Source of the DNA: Moringa oleifera
Lineage: Eukaryota > Streptophyta > Magnoliopsida > Brassicales > Moringaceae
Assembly: GCA_021397835.1 (NCBI GenBank)
Contig: JAJFZO010000165.1
Span: 1,984,001-2,048,000 of the forward strand
DNA length: 64,000 nucleotides
Reading direction: 5' to 3'
Shown here: positions 1 through 12,112 of the stretch, in pieces
Layout: every line of letters starts with the position of its first letter
Numbering within the stretch: position 1 is the stretch's first letter
Translations under genes and position numbers: made by a program
Notes under the pieces: generated by a model
Told to the model about the DNA's origin: nothing
Seen by the model: the letters and a program-made list of their open reading frames with translations, nothing else
The model's database searches: none

Positions 1-916
1 TATCTTTGTTTGTTGTCCTTAAGGTGGTGATTTTCTGTATCCTTTTTATATTAAACTTGGTGGTGAGCCTTTTATCCCCTATTTTCACTCAAATTGTTCA
101 AACTTTTGTACTCTCTAAACAAATTTTCTAGTAAAGTTAAATCATTTTCATTCCTAATACCATTCCTTTAAAATACAGTATCAATGGCCTAGTTTTAGCT
201 GGACCTCCCCAGATGTATAAATGCTTGATACTCAACCTTTTATCTATACATAATTCATAAAGGATTTCTGTCACTACTTTACTAGGGACTCTATTTAGTA
301 AGTAAACTATAATTTTTATTGTTGCACTCCATAATGACTTTGGTAAAGAAGTAAAACTCGTCATACTTCTAACCATATCTTTTAGGGTTTAATTTTGTTG
401 CTCAGCTACACCATTTTGATGTGGTTTATTAGGCATAGTATATTGAGGCACTACCCTACATTAAGCAAGGTATTTAGCAGAAAGCCTAGGACGTCATTTT
501 CCTTGTGTCTCGTATCTACCAAAGTGTTCACCACCATTGTCTGATTTCACGACCTTAATCTTTTTCCCTAATTGATTTTCAATTTTGGCTCTGAAGAGTT
601 TGAACATGTCCAGAGATTACAACTTCTGATGAATGAGGTACAAATAACCATAACGTGAGTCATCTATGAGACTAACAAAGCATGTTTAACCATTCTAAGA
701 AACCTTAGGGAATGGACCACAAATATCTATATATATTAGTTCCAAGACATCCCTACATTTGTTTGCACCTTTATTCCTCTTTTCAATGGTTTTTCTTTTA
801 ATGAATTCTATGCAGATGTCAAAATTTGGTATATCAAAGGATTCAAGAATTCTTTGTGTCGTTAACCTTTCTAAGCAATTTTTAAATATATGTCTTAAGT
901 GCCTGTGCCATAACAT
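1..916 (-). pseudogene. Copia A: GAG-pre-integrase and integrase remnant
   Basis: Around 695-916 the minus strand reads LWHRHLRHIF, then CIEFIKRK and DVLELIYIDICGPFP, which is the GAG-pre-integrase domain running into the integrase core (first catalytic Asp in the DICGPF motif, usually HTD). At 137-376 it continues as SLPKSLW, VYLLNRVPSK and HLYIWGGPAK, the end of the integrase core in plant copia elements. At 1-136 the C-terminal GYRFY motif is partly visible. The zinc-binding HHCC part is damaged. Integrase inserts element cDNA into the host genome; this copy is broken by several frameshifts. Confidence 0.88.
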
Positions 917-940
917 AGGGGAAACCTCATTTGTTAATTT

Positions 941-1345
941 TCACTTTGCACCAATATAACTTATATGCGTTATTTCATTTTCATTGGAAGTTATAGTGTT
1001 TAATTTGTATAGTTTATCTGTTAAGGAACTAGTGCCAATCAAAACTGAATTTTGAAAAATGCCAAAATTTTCATTTCTTATAGAACAATAGTAACTAGAT
1101 TTGTCCAAACATGGAATAGAAACCAAATTTCATCAAAAAGATTGTATAAGAAAAGTATTCTCCAAATCCAGAAATACATATGTGCCTAGATAAAGCCTAG
1201 ATACACTAGCAACTTCCACTTTAGCTCTTTTGTCATTTCTTATATAAATACATCTTTCACCATCAGTTAGATGTTGACTCTTGAGATAACCCTGCATAGT
1301 GACACTAGTATCTATCCACCAAGTTTTAATAGGCACAATAGCTAA
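941..1345 (-). pseudogene. Copia A: aspartic protease remnant
   Basis: The minus strand near 1307-1330 reads WWIDTS, matching the WIxDSGA/WWIDSGAT active-site start of copia proteases. The catalytic Asp codon is at 1310-1312, and the following Gly-Ala is replaced. Further on come DGERCIYI and VASVSRLYLGT, also typical of this domain. The protease would cut the Gag-Pol polyprotein. The reading frame is interrupted near 1130. Confidence 0.82.
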
Positions 1346-1399
1346 ATTGGCTTCTGAACAAAAAAGTTGAGAAGCATACTTTTCTTAACATGTCACTTG

Positions 1400-2170
1400 C
1401 CATACTTAGAGCATTCCTTCTTCAAGTGGCCACTTTGCTTGTAGAAAAAACAAGCTAACTCTTTATCTTGTTTCTTTTACTTTTTATGGCCTGAAGCCCT
1501 GTTTGCAATTTGCTTACCTTTACCTTTAGTCATTTTCCTCTTTTTACTCAAGTCTTAGGAGGTGGATGCCAAATGAGCACTCTCGGGTGTCTCACACCTT
1601 AGTCTCCCCTTTTCTTGCACATATTGAGCAATAAGCTCATTAAGAGTCCACTTTTCCTTTGAGTATTATATCTTATCCCAAATGCAATGAAGTGCAAAAG
1701 GAGAGATATTAAGACCAAGTGCATAAGGATGGTCTCAAACATCTCCAACTTTAGTGCTTTTAGTCTTTCAACTAGATTGGACATATCCATATTGTACTTT
1801 CTAATGTTTTCCTTTCCTCTATACCACATAGAGACAAAGTTGGTCAAAATAGTAGTTGTGTCGACCTTTCCATCAGTTGTGAATCAGTCTTCAATCCATT
1901 TAAGAAAACATTTGGCATCTTCCTCCATAAGGTTTGACCTCTGATGGATTCTGAAATAAACAACTTCATGATCTTAAGACACATGTGATTAGATCGTTCT
2001 TATTTCTCAAATGCAGCCTTCTGCTTAATAGTGTTTTTGTTAGTTAGAGGTGTGGGATGATCCTCCTTAAATGCATCATAAAGATTCACGTAACCTAACA
2101 TGATCATTATGTGCTTTTTCCATTTCTTACAGTTAGTGCTGTTGAGCACTAGAATATTGTTGATATTGGT
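1400..2170 (-). pseudogene. Copia A: gag (UBN2-type) with mutated zinc knuckle
   Basis: Gag forms the cytoplasmic virus-like particle. From about 2165 down to 1600 the minus strand gives the copia gag pattern in several frames: an N-terminal LNSTNCKKWK-like start, IMIMLGYVNLYDAFKEDHP, ERSNHMCLKIM, then MWYRGKENIRKYNMDMSNLV, LKALKLEM and HLVLISL. At 1411-1452 follows a CCHC knuckle with residues C, (Y), H, C: the second Cys is Tyr. Stops and frameshifts separate the blocks. Confidence 0.85.
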
Positions 2171-2470
2171 ACATATAGAGTTTGTTGTACAATATAAAGA
2201 ACAAAAAAAAAAACTCGCATTATAAAGTAAATATGCATATATTTAAGCAAGTATTTCGAAATAAGCGTAAATATACACACATATATGTGGACCCATAACA
2301 AGATACTAAACATAACATTATATTTAGTCTTTGGACTAAAATATAATGTATGAGAGATACTCTTAATAATGTCACTGAAAAAATCATTAATTGGCCACAT
2401 AATATGCCCTTTTTTTGAACTGACACATTATATGAATGACATACAAAAATTTTTACCTTAAATGAGCTAC

Positions 2471-2473
<3 letters not shown>

Positions 2474-2504
<31 letters not shown>
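2474..2504. repeat. (AT)n microsatellite
   Basis: About 15 uninterrupted AT dinucleotides in the leader side of copia A. Likely length-variable between individuals. Confidence 0.97.
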
Positions 2505-2507
<3 letters not shown>

Positions 2508-3502
2508 TAAAAATGATTTTCCTTTTGATCGATTATTTTTGGCCCAGATATATAACATTATTTATACAAAATGCAATAAATTATACCTAATAATTGCCAC
2601 TTCGATGATTATACTAAGTTATTTTAATGCCATTTATGTAAATAAGTAAAATAATAATAGGTAATAATAATTTATCAAAATAAAATAAATCAATCAAAAT
2701 ATTTATTTATTTATTTATTATTATTTTATTAACGGATTCTACTGGACCTCATCTTATTGTTGCGCAAATGCCTAGTAAGCTTTTCAACATTATTGGGCAT
2801 CTTCCTCAATCTTGGGTCCAGCATCAATGTTAGCAAACATGCATTGCATTTAATCAAATTGGAAGTTTCTCAATTGCTTGGGGTTTCCTTAATGTGAGCC
2901 AATATGGTGCATGGACCCCACATGAGATCTCGCACCATACTTCGTGCTTGTATCATACCTGCATCTTGTCTAAATGATGCATTCTCTTGTGCTTCATTTG
3001 AGTTCCACTAGAATTTTATTGGGTCCATGTGAATTTTGTTGGGTCTACTTTAAACTCACTTAGGCTTGTTTATCTTTTGCATTTTTGTTTCATATGTTTC
3101 CTAGCACCTAAGGATCTAATTCGACTAATTACCAAATTTACAAAGATTGAATTGAGGAAAGGTGTGGAAAGGGGAAGGGGAAGCGCTCCTTCCACTAATG
3201 TCATTTGTTGTTGGGCATCTTGCCCAGCATTAGATTCCACATCAGTACTGGGTAAGATGCGAAACAATTCTTTCATAATTGGGGGAATGCCCAACACTGG
3301 ACATTAACATATAGCAAATCCCATTCTTAAATTGGAATCTGTTTGACTTTTCTAAAGATGAATGATCTTTAATTGCTGATAATATTTCACTGAAACACAC
3401 TGAATCTATAACATATATTAATAGAATAAACTACAAAATAGGATTTAAACTTCATTTGTTTAATAATCAATATGCATCCATCATGATTCATATGTTTAAG
3501 CG
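2505..3502. other. AT-rich spacer between copia A gag and its putative primer-binding site
   Basis: No recognisable coding domain. A minus-strand open frame of 75 codons at 3070-3297 has no family resemblance that I can name. Two short GC-richer patches (near 2790-2840 and 3210-3300) share phrases such as GGGCATCTT and CCAGCAT, suggesting an internal duplication or a small inserted repeat. A tetranucleotide TTTA/TTAT run lies near 2701-2730. Confidence 0.4.
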
Positions 3503-3511
3503 CTGATACCA
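3503..3511 (-). promoter_or_regulatory. Putative primer-binding site (initiator Met tRNA type)
   Basis: Read on the minus strand the site is TGGTATCAG followed by CGC, matching the start of TGGTATCAGAGC, the common copia primer-binding site complementary to the 3' end of initiator tRNA-Met. Two bases outside it, on the plus strand, a TG starts the candidate LTR. The orientation agrees with copia A. The motif is short, so chance is possible. Confidence 0.5.
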
Positions 3512-3513
3512 AA

Positions 3514-4281
3514 TGAAAGAAATCTTAAAGTTTAATTTTTCATGAACACGTTAATCTCTATTGTGAAAAAATCAAAAATAGATTTTTAAATATCATGATA
3601 ACATATTTAGATCGTACAGATCATGAAATATAAACATAAAGTTACAAAAGACTTACCTGAATCAATGCTGATATCCATTATCATTATAGTTGATTGATAA
3701 TACTGCATACTATAGTTTCTTGATGGAATGAAGAAAAAATATCAAACTTTTAATAACTAAGGTGTAACTTTTTCATAACTTTTACAACTCCTCCTAAAAG
3801 CAGGGACCATAACCTTATCTTTTATAATATCTTTATTATATATAGATACCCAGTTATGTTATTAGTCCATCATTAATAACATATATGAGTTATAGGTTTT
3901 CACGCTTCGTTCATATCACTTAAATTATTGATATTTCAATAACTAATAGTTTAATATATATGAAATCACGCTATTGGACCTAAAATTTATTGGTAAAAGC
4001 ACATGTTATCCATAATGTAAACCTAAATTTGGAAAATACTAACAATGTGGAGTATACGGAGGATAACGATATTAATTATGCACGTGGTACAAGAGGAAAT
4101 AGAGAAGCTAACAACTCATTCTTCCTTTCCTTGGAAACATCATGCTTGATGATTGCCTTGATCTAAAGGAATGGTGAAAAAGGGACAATAATGATTGATA
4201 CTCACAACTATCTTCATTCCTTTGCCTTTTCAAATTAAACATCCGCAAATACCCTAGGTTAACCATCATGCCATCCTTTCA
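3514..4281 (-). repeat. Candidate 5' LTR of copia A (far boundary uncertain)
   Basis: The plus strand begins TGAAAG at 3514, next to the primer-binding site, and CTTTCA ends at 4281, giving a possible 6-bp inverted terminal pair and a length of about 770 bp. On the minus strand a TATA-like stretch lies near 3830-3845, followed by a GTTGTAAAAGTTATG-type transcribed region. A perfect splice-donor-like CAG/GTAAGT is at about 3650-3660 on the minus strand. The second LTR would be outside the window, so the far end cannot be confirmed. Confidence 0.35.
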
Positions 4282-4379
4282 TTCTATTGAAGGAAAATTG
4301 AAGTAGGAAAAAAAATGATTGGAAGCCATTGCAACAGACAATGAAGATAAAGATGAGCTATTCAATATCTACTTCACTT

Positions 4380-4923
4380 TTTTTTCCCCTTTTTAGATTG
4401 AAGTATCTTGAATTAAGGAAGATTAAGGATATAGATGTCTACTTGAGATAAGCTTGAGAAACCTCACTTTTCTTGGTTATATTTGTTCATTAAGCGGTGC
4501 TTAGATTAATTAGTTTGCCAGGGGAAGGTTTTAGAGGCCTAACTTGTCTCTATACTTTTTGTATTATAAATTGTACAAGTTTGAATTCTCTCAATGGAGT
4601 GGTTTAACGTCTCCTTGCCCATGAAATTAGTGATATATGATTACAAAAACTTAGATTTCTCAAGTTTAGATGACTTGCTTTCGAAGCCTTCCAAGTCTTT
4701 TAGTGATGATAATTTGGAACCTCTTCAAAATGCTGTCATATTAAAAAAGCATGAAATTAGACATTTTTCCAATTTGAAGTCATTGCTATTTAGAATGAAT
4801 TGCCTTATCTCTTTACAATATTTGAGTGTTTGTTGTTGTCCCCACTTGTCTAAAACATGCCAAGAAAACATTAACACTGATCGGCCTAAAATTGCTCACA
4901 TACCACGTATCATGGTTGACTGA
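4380..4923 (+). pseudogene. CC-NBS-LRR resistance gene, 3' LRR end only
   Basis: The last 110 codons (4594-4923) end in SLQYLSVCCCPHL, then CQENINTDRPKIAHIPRIMVD and a stop. This is the hallmark C-terminus of plant CNL immune receptors (CPxLxxxC... DWPKIAHIPxIxID). Just upstream, 4392-4560 shows LRR-like LKYLELRKI, SLRNLTFLGYIC and LPGEGFRGLTCL pieces, but in changing frames with stops. CNL proteins detect pathogen effectors in the cytosol. The coiled-coil, NB-ARC and most LRRs are absent, so this is a truncated relic or a 3' exon whose gene was destroyed. Seen: terminal motif and LRR spacing. Inferred: loss of function. Confidence 0.8.
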
Positions 4924-5943
4924 AGAAAGATTAAATGGTTATTAAGGTTACTTGCTGCACTCAACTCCTTTGCTTCAATTATTTAATTTGCTTATTTCAA
5001 CAGTCTCATCCATCATTCTTTCCTCTTCATAACTCACAGAACTAGATCTCAAACTAGTGCAAGTGATCACACTATAATTTTTCAAATACTATCGACAATT
5101 TGAGTGGTAATCATCTCATTTTTTTATTCTTTTCATTTCAGTTCATTTTTTAGTTCTAATTTTAGAATAAATTTATTGTTCATCCAATTTAGATAACTAA
5201 TTGAAATATGAAAATACTAAGTTGGACTATTTCTTCATGTGAACACTATAATGCTTAAGTTTGAAATATGGCTAGGCATTAAGACCCATAATCCACTTGA
5301 AGATTGCATATTGACAATGACCAAATTAAACCTTGTAACTTCATAGCAAGTCATCCAAGTAGGATTAGATGTCACTTTATGGCATGGTCTGTTAACTTTG
5401 TTAAAAAAATAAAATGATTGAAGAAACTTACTTGAGAAAATTACAATATTGAGTGTGATCTAGGCTCTTTCACTTATAATATAAACCAATAGATTATATG
5501 TCATTATAGTTATTATAATCTTTTCCAAGCATTTAGAATAAAACACATAAATGTATATCTCATGTTTGGTTATTGTTGACGTAAAAGTTACGATTCATCA
5601 TATAATTTATACAATGAATACTATGTATGATAATGGTTTTGATTATGAGTAGAGCTTCATCATTGTTAAATATTCATCCAAGAATTGTCATAAGTTATTG
5701 ACATTTCAGACACCTTAAGTTAATCCTTTATGTTTATAATTTCCTAAAATTTCTTCGATTCATGTTAAATTTATTTTTTTCTTTAACTCTTAAAGAAATA
5801 AATTTTGGTAGTCATCTTTTAACATTGAAATTTGTAACTATTTTACCATTGACAAATCATATTCTGTAGGCAAAATAATGATAAAAATATAAAGATTGCC
5901 TATTTTCTAGCTGGTAGCCATTTTACTTTAGGACAAAAGCTGA
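4924..5943. other. Intergenic, no feature seen
   Basis: AT-rich sequence after the NBS-LRR stop. A polyadenylation region for that gene may be here, but no single signal stands out. No domain was recognised in any frame. Confidence 0.5.
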
Positions 5944-6738
5944 TCAAATAATATACTGATGATTATATGTCATGTACTCAATAGCCAATTAGTATTCTCA
6001 ACAAGCTTCAAGCTTAAAGTGGTTCCCTTGAATCTTTTAGAGAACATTTGAGGAGTAATTCCTTTTTCCTTATTAATTTAAATGTCTAAACATGCAACGT
6101 CGAAGCTAAGTAGAATCGTTACTATAGAATCATGCTAGAAGCTGCACAAACACATAATTTTATGGCGCTATCTTCTATTACAGGTTTTTCTTTAGTTGAT
6201 ATTCATTGGTGCTTTTTAGTACTTCAACATTCTTTTAATTTAATTTTCTTGGACATGTTGAATTTTTTATTATGATCTTTTTATTAATTTTGTTAAGAAA
6301 AATACTTTTTTGTATAATATTTTTTGGAGTCAAGTAGATGATGAATAGTATATTGCTAATCAAATAGTATATTGATGATTATATGTCATGTACTCAATCA
6401 CCAATTAGTACTCTTAGTAAGCTTCAAGATTTAAGCGGTTCCTTGAATCTTTTAGAGAACATTTGAGGAGTTCCTTTTATTTTATTAATTTGAATGTCTT
6501 GACATGCAATGTCGAAGGTGAGCAGAATGGTAACTATAGAATGATGCTAGAAGCCGCATAGACACATACTTTTATGATGCTATTTTCCATTGCATGTTTT
6601 TCTTTACTTTATATCCATTGGTACTTTTTACTACTTCAGGATTGTTTTAATTTAGTTGTTTTGAAAGTGTTGAATTTTTTGTTATAATCTTTTTGTTAAT
6701 TTTGTCAAGAAAAATATGTTTTTACATAATATTTTGTC
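5944..6738. repeat. Direct tandem duplication of about 0.4 kb
   Basis: Unit 1 spans about 5944-6328 and unit 2 about 6360-6738, in the same orientation with an offset of 412-416 bases. Shared landmarks in order: TCAAATA, GATTATATGTCATGTACTCAAT, TTAGAGAACATTTGAGGAGT, ACATGCAA, ATGCTAGAAGC, and TAAGAAAAATA/TCAAGAAAAATA near the end. Identity is high but with scattered substitutions and small indels, so the duplication is not recent. Confidence 0.9.
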
Positions 6739-6744
6739 AAAATC

Positions 6745-9700
6745 ATGAAGATGAGTAGGTACTACAAATGTGCCAAACCTAGCTAGGGTATTTTAGTGCA
6801 CCTCTTGATTCTTGCCTTCATACTTCAAGGATTTGATTTCGTTTTCATTTTTAAGAATAATATAAGGATTATTTTAATTTTTTTTCTTTTTGGTTTAGTA
6901 CCTAACTCAATTGATTTAATATTCTTTAGTTATCTTTTTAGTTTGGTATAGAGCTTGACTAGTCTAATACTAAAGTAATTCAACAAAGAAAAATTCAATG
7001 AATATAGCATTGTTTCTGATAACAACTAACATAAAATACATGTACGAAAAACATAATTTCTACGAAACTAAAAATAACTGAACTTAAAAGTCTTCTAGTT
7101 TTTCATCGAAAAATAAGATACTGATCAATTCAAGAGAAATTTAAAATTGCATCCGGTATCTAGAAATCTTAAAGCAGTAAATAGTAAAGGCCATTAATAA
7201 ATGAAACGTGAGCTTTCTATGAAAGCAAGCTACAACTATGTCTCTCTCCTCCTTGTAGTTTTTGCATTTGATTTAGGTCTTCATGAAGTGTCCTTTTGCA
7301 TTATATGGTTGTTAAAGTACCTCATAGATCTTCCTTTCAAATTTATATGTTGTTAGAAGCACTTTGGTACATGCATTTTACTTTCAATTATCACTTTTTT
7401 TCTCCTCTTTTAGTGTGTGTGTATATATATATATATGTATATATTAGTGAAAGTTATAACTTTTTTTATGTGGAGCAATTAAGAGGAGACAGTAAGAAAA
7501 AGGATGTGTTAGGAATCTCAAGGGGAAAAAATTATGAGTGCTTGAGATGTAATTTAGCAATTTTTTCATGCCTACGAGATTCACTATGCTTTGATTTTTA
7601 TATTTAGCATAATTGTCATTATGGAGTGTTAACTTAATTCATTTGAAGAAAATGTAATGTCAGAGGAAGCCTTTGAAAAATTATAGTCTTTCATAACCCA
7701 ATTTTTGTTACATTTTTTTTCCTCGAGTTTTTTTAAGCCTTTTGTTGTCCAATATAATGCTTTAAAGATAAGTTTTGGTTTTGTTTAAAAACAAACTAAT
7801 AGGTTTTTTATTGGTTAAGCTCACGAAAGTAAAAATAATTTCCTTATATTATGAAAAGTAAATTTTAGCTTTGATGTTAGTAGGTAAAAACAGAGGCCAT
7901 GCTTATTAAGAAAGTGACATAAATACCTAATTTTGCTTTAAAACAACTGTTGATTCATGATAGAGGAATTCAACGTGATTAAAGAGGAAATATAAATAAG
8001 TGAAGTTTGTATGATGAATGTAGACATCTAATTTATCAAATTAATTTTTAACAAATCATAAAATTTTTATTAAAAAATTAAAAAATAAAAACAAATAGAA
8101 AATTTGAAATAAAGAAAGAAAATAAAAAAATCAAATATAAAAATTTTATGTAGGCTTCATGTTCTTATACACATGTTCACCCATTATCTCATTCTTTTGT
8201 ATATATAACCAAATTCTATCTCTCACCATCTAAAACTTTTCTTTTTCTATTTTTGTTCTCTCTCTCCCTGTAAGCCCTCTGTGCGTTTAGGTTTTAATTG
8301 CCAAAAGTAAAACCTAAGAAAATGGCTATTCCACTCCAATTGAATGGTTTTTTCATAATTGAGATTCTTGTTGCATTTGTTTTCACCTAAATGATATGGC
8401 TTCTTATTGGGATCATTGTTTATGAAGCCATATATCTTGGTTGTATTATTTCTAGGATTCTTTAGAGGGAATTCAAGACAATAATAATTCAAATGTTGGC
8501 TAATCTACTTGGTTAGTTAATTTTTTCTTTATGCTTCTTCCATGCATTGCACATATCTAATTTTCTCGGAGGTCATTGAACTAACCATTTCTATATGGAT
8601 TAGGAAACGTCTCACATGTTTTGAATTTTTTGTTTGTAATTCCAATTTATTTTCAACTTGATTTGTTTGTCTTTATGTTTCTCTTTAAATGCACATTTAG
8701 ATATGTTATTTATTGACAATCCCTTACGGTTGTTCGTTGGAGACACTAAGGACATTAAAATGCGTACAACCTGCTAAATTTATCAAAAATAATGTAAGAG
8801 AACGTTGCCATTCATTTTAATTTCTTCATTTGTGGTTCACTAACAATGAAGATTTTGAAACTCCATGATGATTGATTATGACCTTTGATCTTGTCTCATG
8901 GGAGTTATAAGTTAGCATTTAAGGCTTTTGATCCTTCTTTCCAAAATGCTCATCGAAGGTCATTCGTAGGCACTTGTCAATAAAGATGCATCCGAAGATG
9001 TTATTGCTATGCAAAGATGCAAATTCAACAGCTTAAGGTATTTGCTTGTTTGAATACTATATAATATAGTTTAGACTTTATAAATTTTATTTAAAACAAA
9101 GTGGTGTATGGATGGGAAGATTACAATACATTAAGTCCATTTGGATCTCCCATAAGAGTTCAAAATTGGTAGATTTTGGAACTTACTTTATTTTTTGTTT
9201 GTCTTACTAGAACATGAAATTTCTGTTCGCTTATACTTTTATCCATTACAAAGATCATGACTCCTTGATTTTGACATCTTTATCAAGCAAAGCAAAAAGA
9301 TAATGAAGTATAAGGTTTGAAATGAGGCTAAGATTCCATGAAGTTGGAATTAAGAGATTGGAGGTTATACTTCCGAAAAGATTTCTGTAGCGATGTACTT
9401 GTTGAAAGAAAAGGAGGACTATTTGAAGAAACTTGAAATTCATCGATTGTAAGTTGATTAAAACCAAAAATATAACTAGATTTGCTGTGGAGAATTTACA
9501 ACTAAGAGCATAAATTAGGAGGCATTTATTAATTGTCACTTAGATTCCTATTTCTTTTGTCTAATTTTATTTTGGTTTATTTATCTTATTGACTTCTTCG
9601 TAATTTTCCTATTCAAAATGTTAATTACAATTAAGCTCTTCCATGAGGAAGAACCTAACCATGTAGAATACTTTCACCTTAGCTATTTTATGTTTTCCAC

Positions 9701-10379
9701 CTTCAACTCCCTATTGTTTTCAGTTGTTTTGATCTTGATACCTTAATACCTTCTAATAAATGGATATTTGTTTGATTATTTTGTACACTAAACAATGGGT
9801 TTTAATCAAATATGCAGCTGCTAAAGGCACCCAAGTAGAAACTTATGCATGAACTAGATTTCTGAGTAGTTCCTTTTGTTAAGGGTTGTAAAAAGCTGTG
9901 ATACTCATTGTTAACCAAAACTTAAAAGTTGCCTTGCAGTAAAGGGTCTATAAGGGGTTTGAAAAGTGAGAACAACTAATTTTGAACTCTGGTAAAGGTT
10001 TGTAACATGTCTTTTGTATAGTAGATTGGTTATATGTATGCAAGTAGATTCATAACACCTCTCATACTTCTTCATGGACTTCTTTAATGTGAGCCAAGTT
10101 TGCAAACTTGTTCCTTATGCATGAATAAGATTCCTCTATGGTAAAAGGCATCCTTACTTGAAATCTTCAAGGTTAAAACTTTCTTGTGAGTTCCATTAGT
10201 AGTTGGTGTTTCCTTTTTTTCCTTGCGTTCAATGTGCGAACGTGAGTTTTAATTTTTTCTATGACTGATGATAGTACATGGCCTTTTTCAATCAACGATG
10301 AGAATGAATTCCTCTACATGCACGTTATTACATACTTCCTAAATGAACTCCTCTAGTTAACTTTGTTTTATTTAGTTCA
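6745..10379. other. AT-rich intergenic DNA, no gene recognised
   Basis: Contains a GT/TA microsatellite (listed separately), runs of A/T near 8030-8130 and short open frames without family resemblance. A stretch near 8245-8500 has fewer stops on the minus strand but shows no domain I can name. Nothing here supports a working gene. Confidence 0.5.
7413..7446. repeat. (GT)n(TA)n microsatellite
   Basis: A short GT run followed by a TA run with one interruption. Simple-sequence repeat. Confidence 0.9.
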
Positions 10380-11260
10380 AATTTGTTTCATATTTCTAAT
10401 TGATCTCTCTTTTCTCCAACAGGCTTATCAAAAAACAGGTACAAATGGACACAGTCTAAAAAACACTGCTTCTGCCTTGAAGAGAAAGAAAAAATTGGAG
10501 AAATAATTTTTCAAATCTTTAATCTCTCTATGTAGCTCCTTTAATTAATTGTAATAGAGAAAAACTTATTTAATAGTCTATCCCCCATGTTGTCCCTTTA
10601 AATATAGTAGAGAGCAAATCAGACTTGACAAGTTAAATCTAAGCCTTGAGAATGATGAAGTAAATGAGGAAAATCAGGTTGGTGTTGAAAAGATAATTCT
10701 GGAAAGTAGAATGGAGTTAATGGAGTCCAGTGTACCTAATGATGCAAATATTTTTATTCCAAAAATTGTTTCTCTTTATACAAATGTAGATGTTTACTCG
10801 GACAACTACGAGGGGATGATCAAGTAGCTGAAAAATTTCAATTGATCCTTTTGTCTTTTTCAACATGGAAATAGAGCCATCAAATCTAATTGCTGCAAAG
10901 ATAGCAGAAGATCCAAATTTGGTCAGAATGAAACTAGAAAATGTAGATGCAAAACTTTTAAATTCTGCCAAAACCATTACCGTATTTGGTTCACCTGAGA
11001 GATGCAGAGTTAAAGCTTCTAGAATAGGAATTACAGATGGTAGTGAGAAGAGTAGAAGAGTTGCGTGAGCAATAGGCTGGAGCTACCAAGGAGGCAACTC
11101 AATTTCTAGAAAAAAACTAGGCACAACTCATGCTTCTTATCAAAAAAGGTGCAGAAAGAGCTACGAAGTGTTTAGGCATCGATTCTAAAAGCAAGGCATT
11201 ACTGTAGGAAGCACTTACAAGGATGGCACTGCACCTTTTTCCATAAATAACCATTTTGTA
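10380..11260 (+). pseudogene. Coding-like remnant of unknown family
   Basis: Several plus-strand segments look like decayed protein sequence rather than random AT-rich DNA. At about 10423-10506 a frame reads AYQKTGTNGHSLKN then a Lys-rich tail. Near 10625-10828 there is an acidic frame (SLENDEVNEENQVGVEKI, SRMELMESS). Between 10865 and 11068 a 67-codon frame contains LIAAKIAEDPNLVRMKLENVD. After a frame change, VEELREQ and AGATKEATQFLEKN are strongly helical, as in a coiled coil. I do not recognise the family. It could be a gene fragment carried by a transposon or a dead nuclear gene. Confidence 0.3.
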
Positions 11261-11707
11261 AATGCAAGTAACATTCGTGATTCTAGTTTAGTTAATGTTA
11301 GTTAATGTTGCTTTCTCTAGATACAAGTTTAACAAATGGAACTTATCCAAAAGGAAAAAAAACTTGTACATATAGTAAACTAAAGCAGGGGGTTGCCAAA
11401 GCATATTAGATGGTCCTTAATTGAAAAATAAAATTTGAAAACACTAGAATTGCTGGTAAATAAATGAATTACGTCTACATATATTGATATGTGTATAAAT
11501 GAATCAAAAATTTATGCATCTCTTATCTTAGGAATGCTAAAAAAGATAAAGTTGCAGTGAAATGGACTGAAGGTACAAGTATATGGCTGAACCTAATGGT
11601 TGTTTCTACTCCCACACATCTATCTTAAGTGAGGAAATAAGATGAAAGTTAAAAAAGCTTGTGCTTATTTTTAAGTGTTATGATTATATTAATTTTCATG
11701 GTGTACT
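11261..11707. other. Spacer, no feature seen
   Basis: AT-rich DNA between the coding-like remnant and the left LTR of copia B. No motif recognised. Confidence 0.5.
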
Positions 11708-12112
11708 TGATAGGAATTTAGGCCTACCTTTTTGACTTGATGTAATTGCTTTAAACAAGACAAAGAAAATATTCAATAAAGAAACATGCAAAAGGAGACA
11801 AGATTTGCTTTTATTTGATTAGATAAAGCTAAGTTGCATCCAAGACTAGGAGCATCATCACGTTATTAATAAATTAGCAAATTGGAGATTACAATTTTTG
11901 CTCTCATAGAAATTAGAAAAATTTCTTTCTACATTTTTTTGCATAAAAGGAATCCATGCCAAGATAAAACAACCCATAGATAAAAACTACAATATCCAAA
12001 AGAAAAGAAAAAAGAGCCCTTCATATCTATAACAAAGTAATCAACAACCTATTCATAATCAGAATGCATAGTTACCAATTTACTCTTCATCACATTAAGA
12101 GTTACAACTTCA
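11708..12112 (-). repeat. Copia B left LTR (element 3' LTR)
   Basis: Begins TGATAGGAATTTA and ends near ACAACTTCA. It aligns with 14668-15062 through many shared blocks, including ATTAGCAAATTG, AAGGAATCC/AAAGAATCC, AAAGAGCC, ATAACAAAGTAAT-type and GATGCATAG/AATGCATAG. The polypurine tract follows on its right. Confidence 0.88.

Larger units (their letters stand above)
1..2170 (-). mobile_element. Ty1/copia retrotransposon A, degenerate, truncated by window edge
   Basis: Read on the minus strand, this stretch gives the copia order gag, CCHC zinc knuckle, aspartic protease, GAG-pre-integrase, integrase. Every domain has stops or frameshifts. Reverse transcriptase and RNase H would lie left of base 1. 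The element is a fossil that cannot make its own polyprotein. A primer-binding-like site at 3503-3511 fits the same orientation and would put the 5' LTR to its right. Seen: domain motifs in order. Inferred: that the site at 3.5 kb belongs to the same copy, since 1.3 kb of unexplained sequence lies between. Confidence 0.9.

Noticed and set aside
2149..2558. Overlapping minus-strand frames of 83 and 112 codons
   Set aside because: They run through AT-rich DNA and the (AT)n microsatellite and show no protein-like composition.
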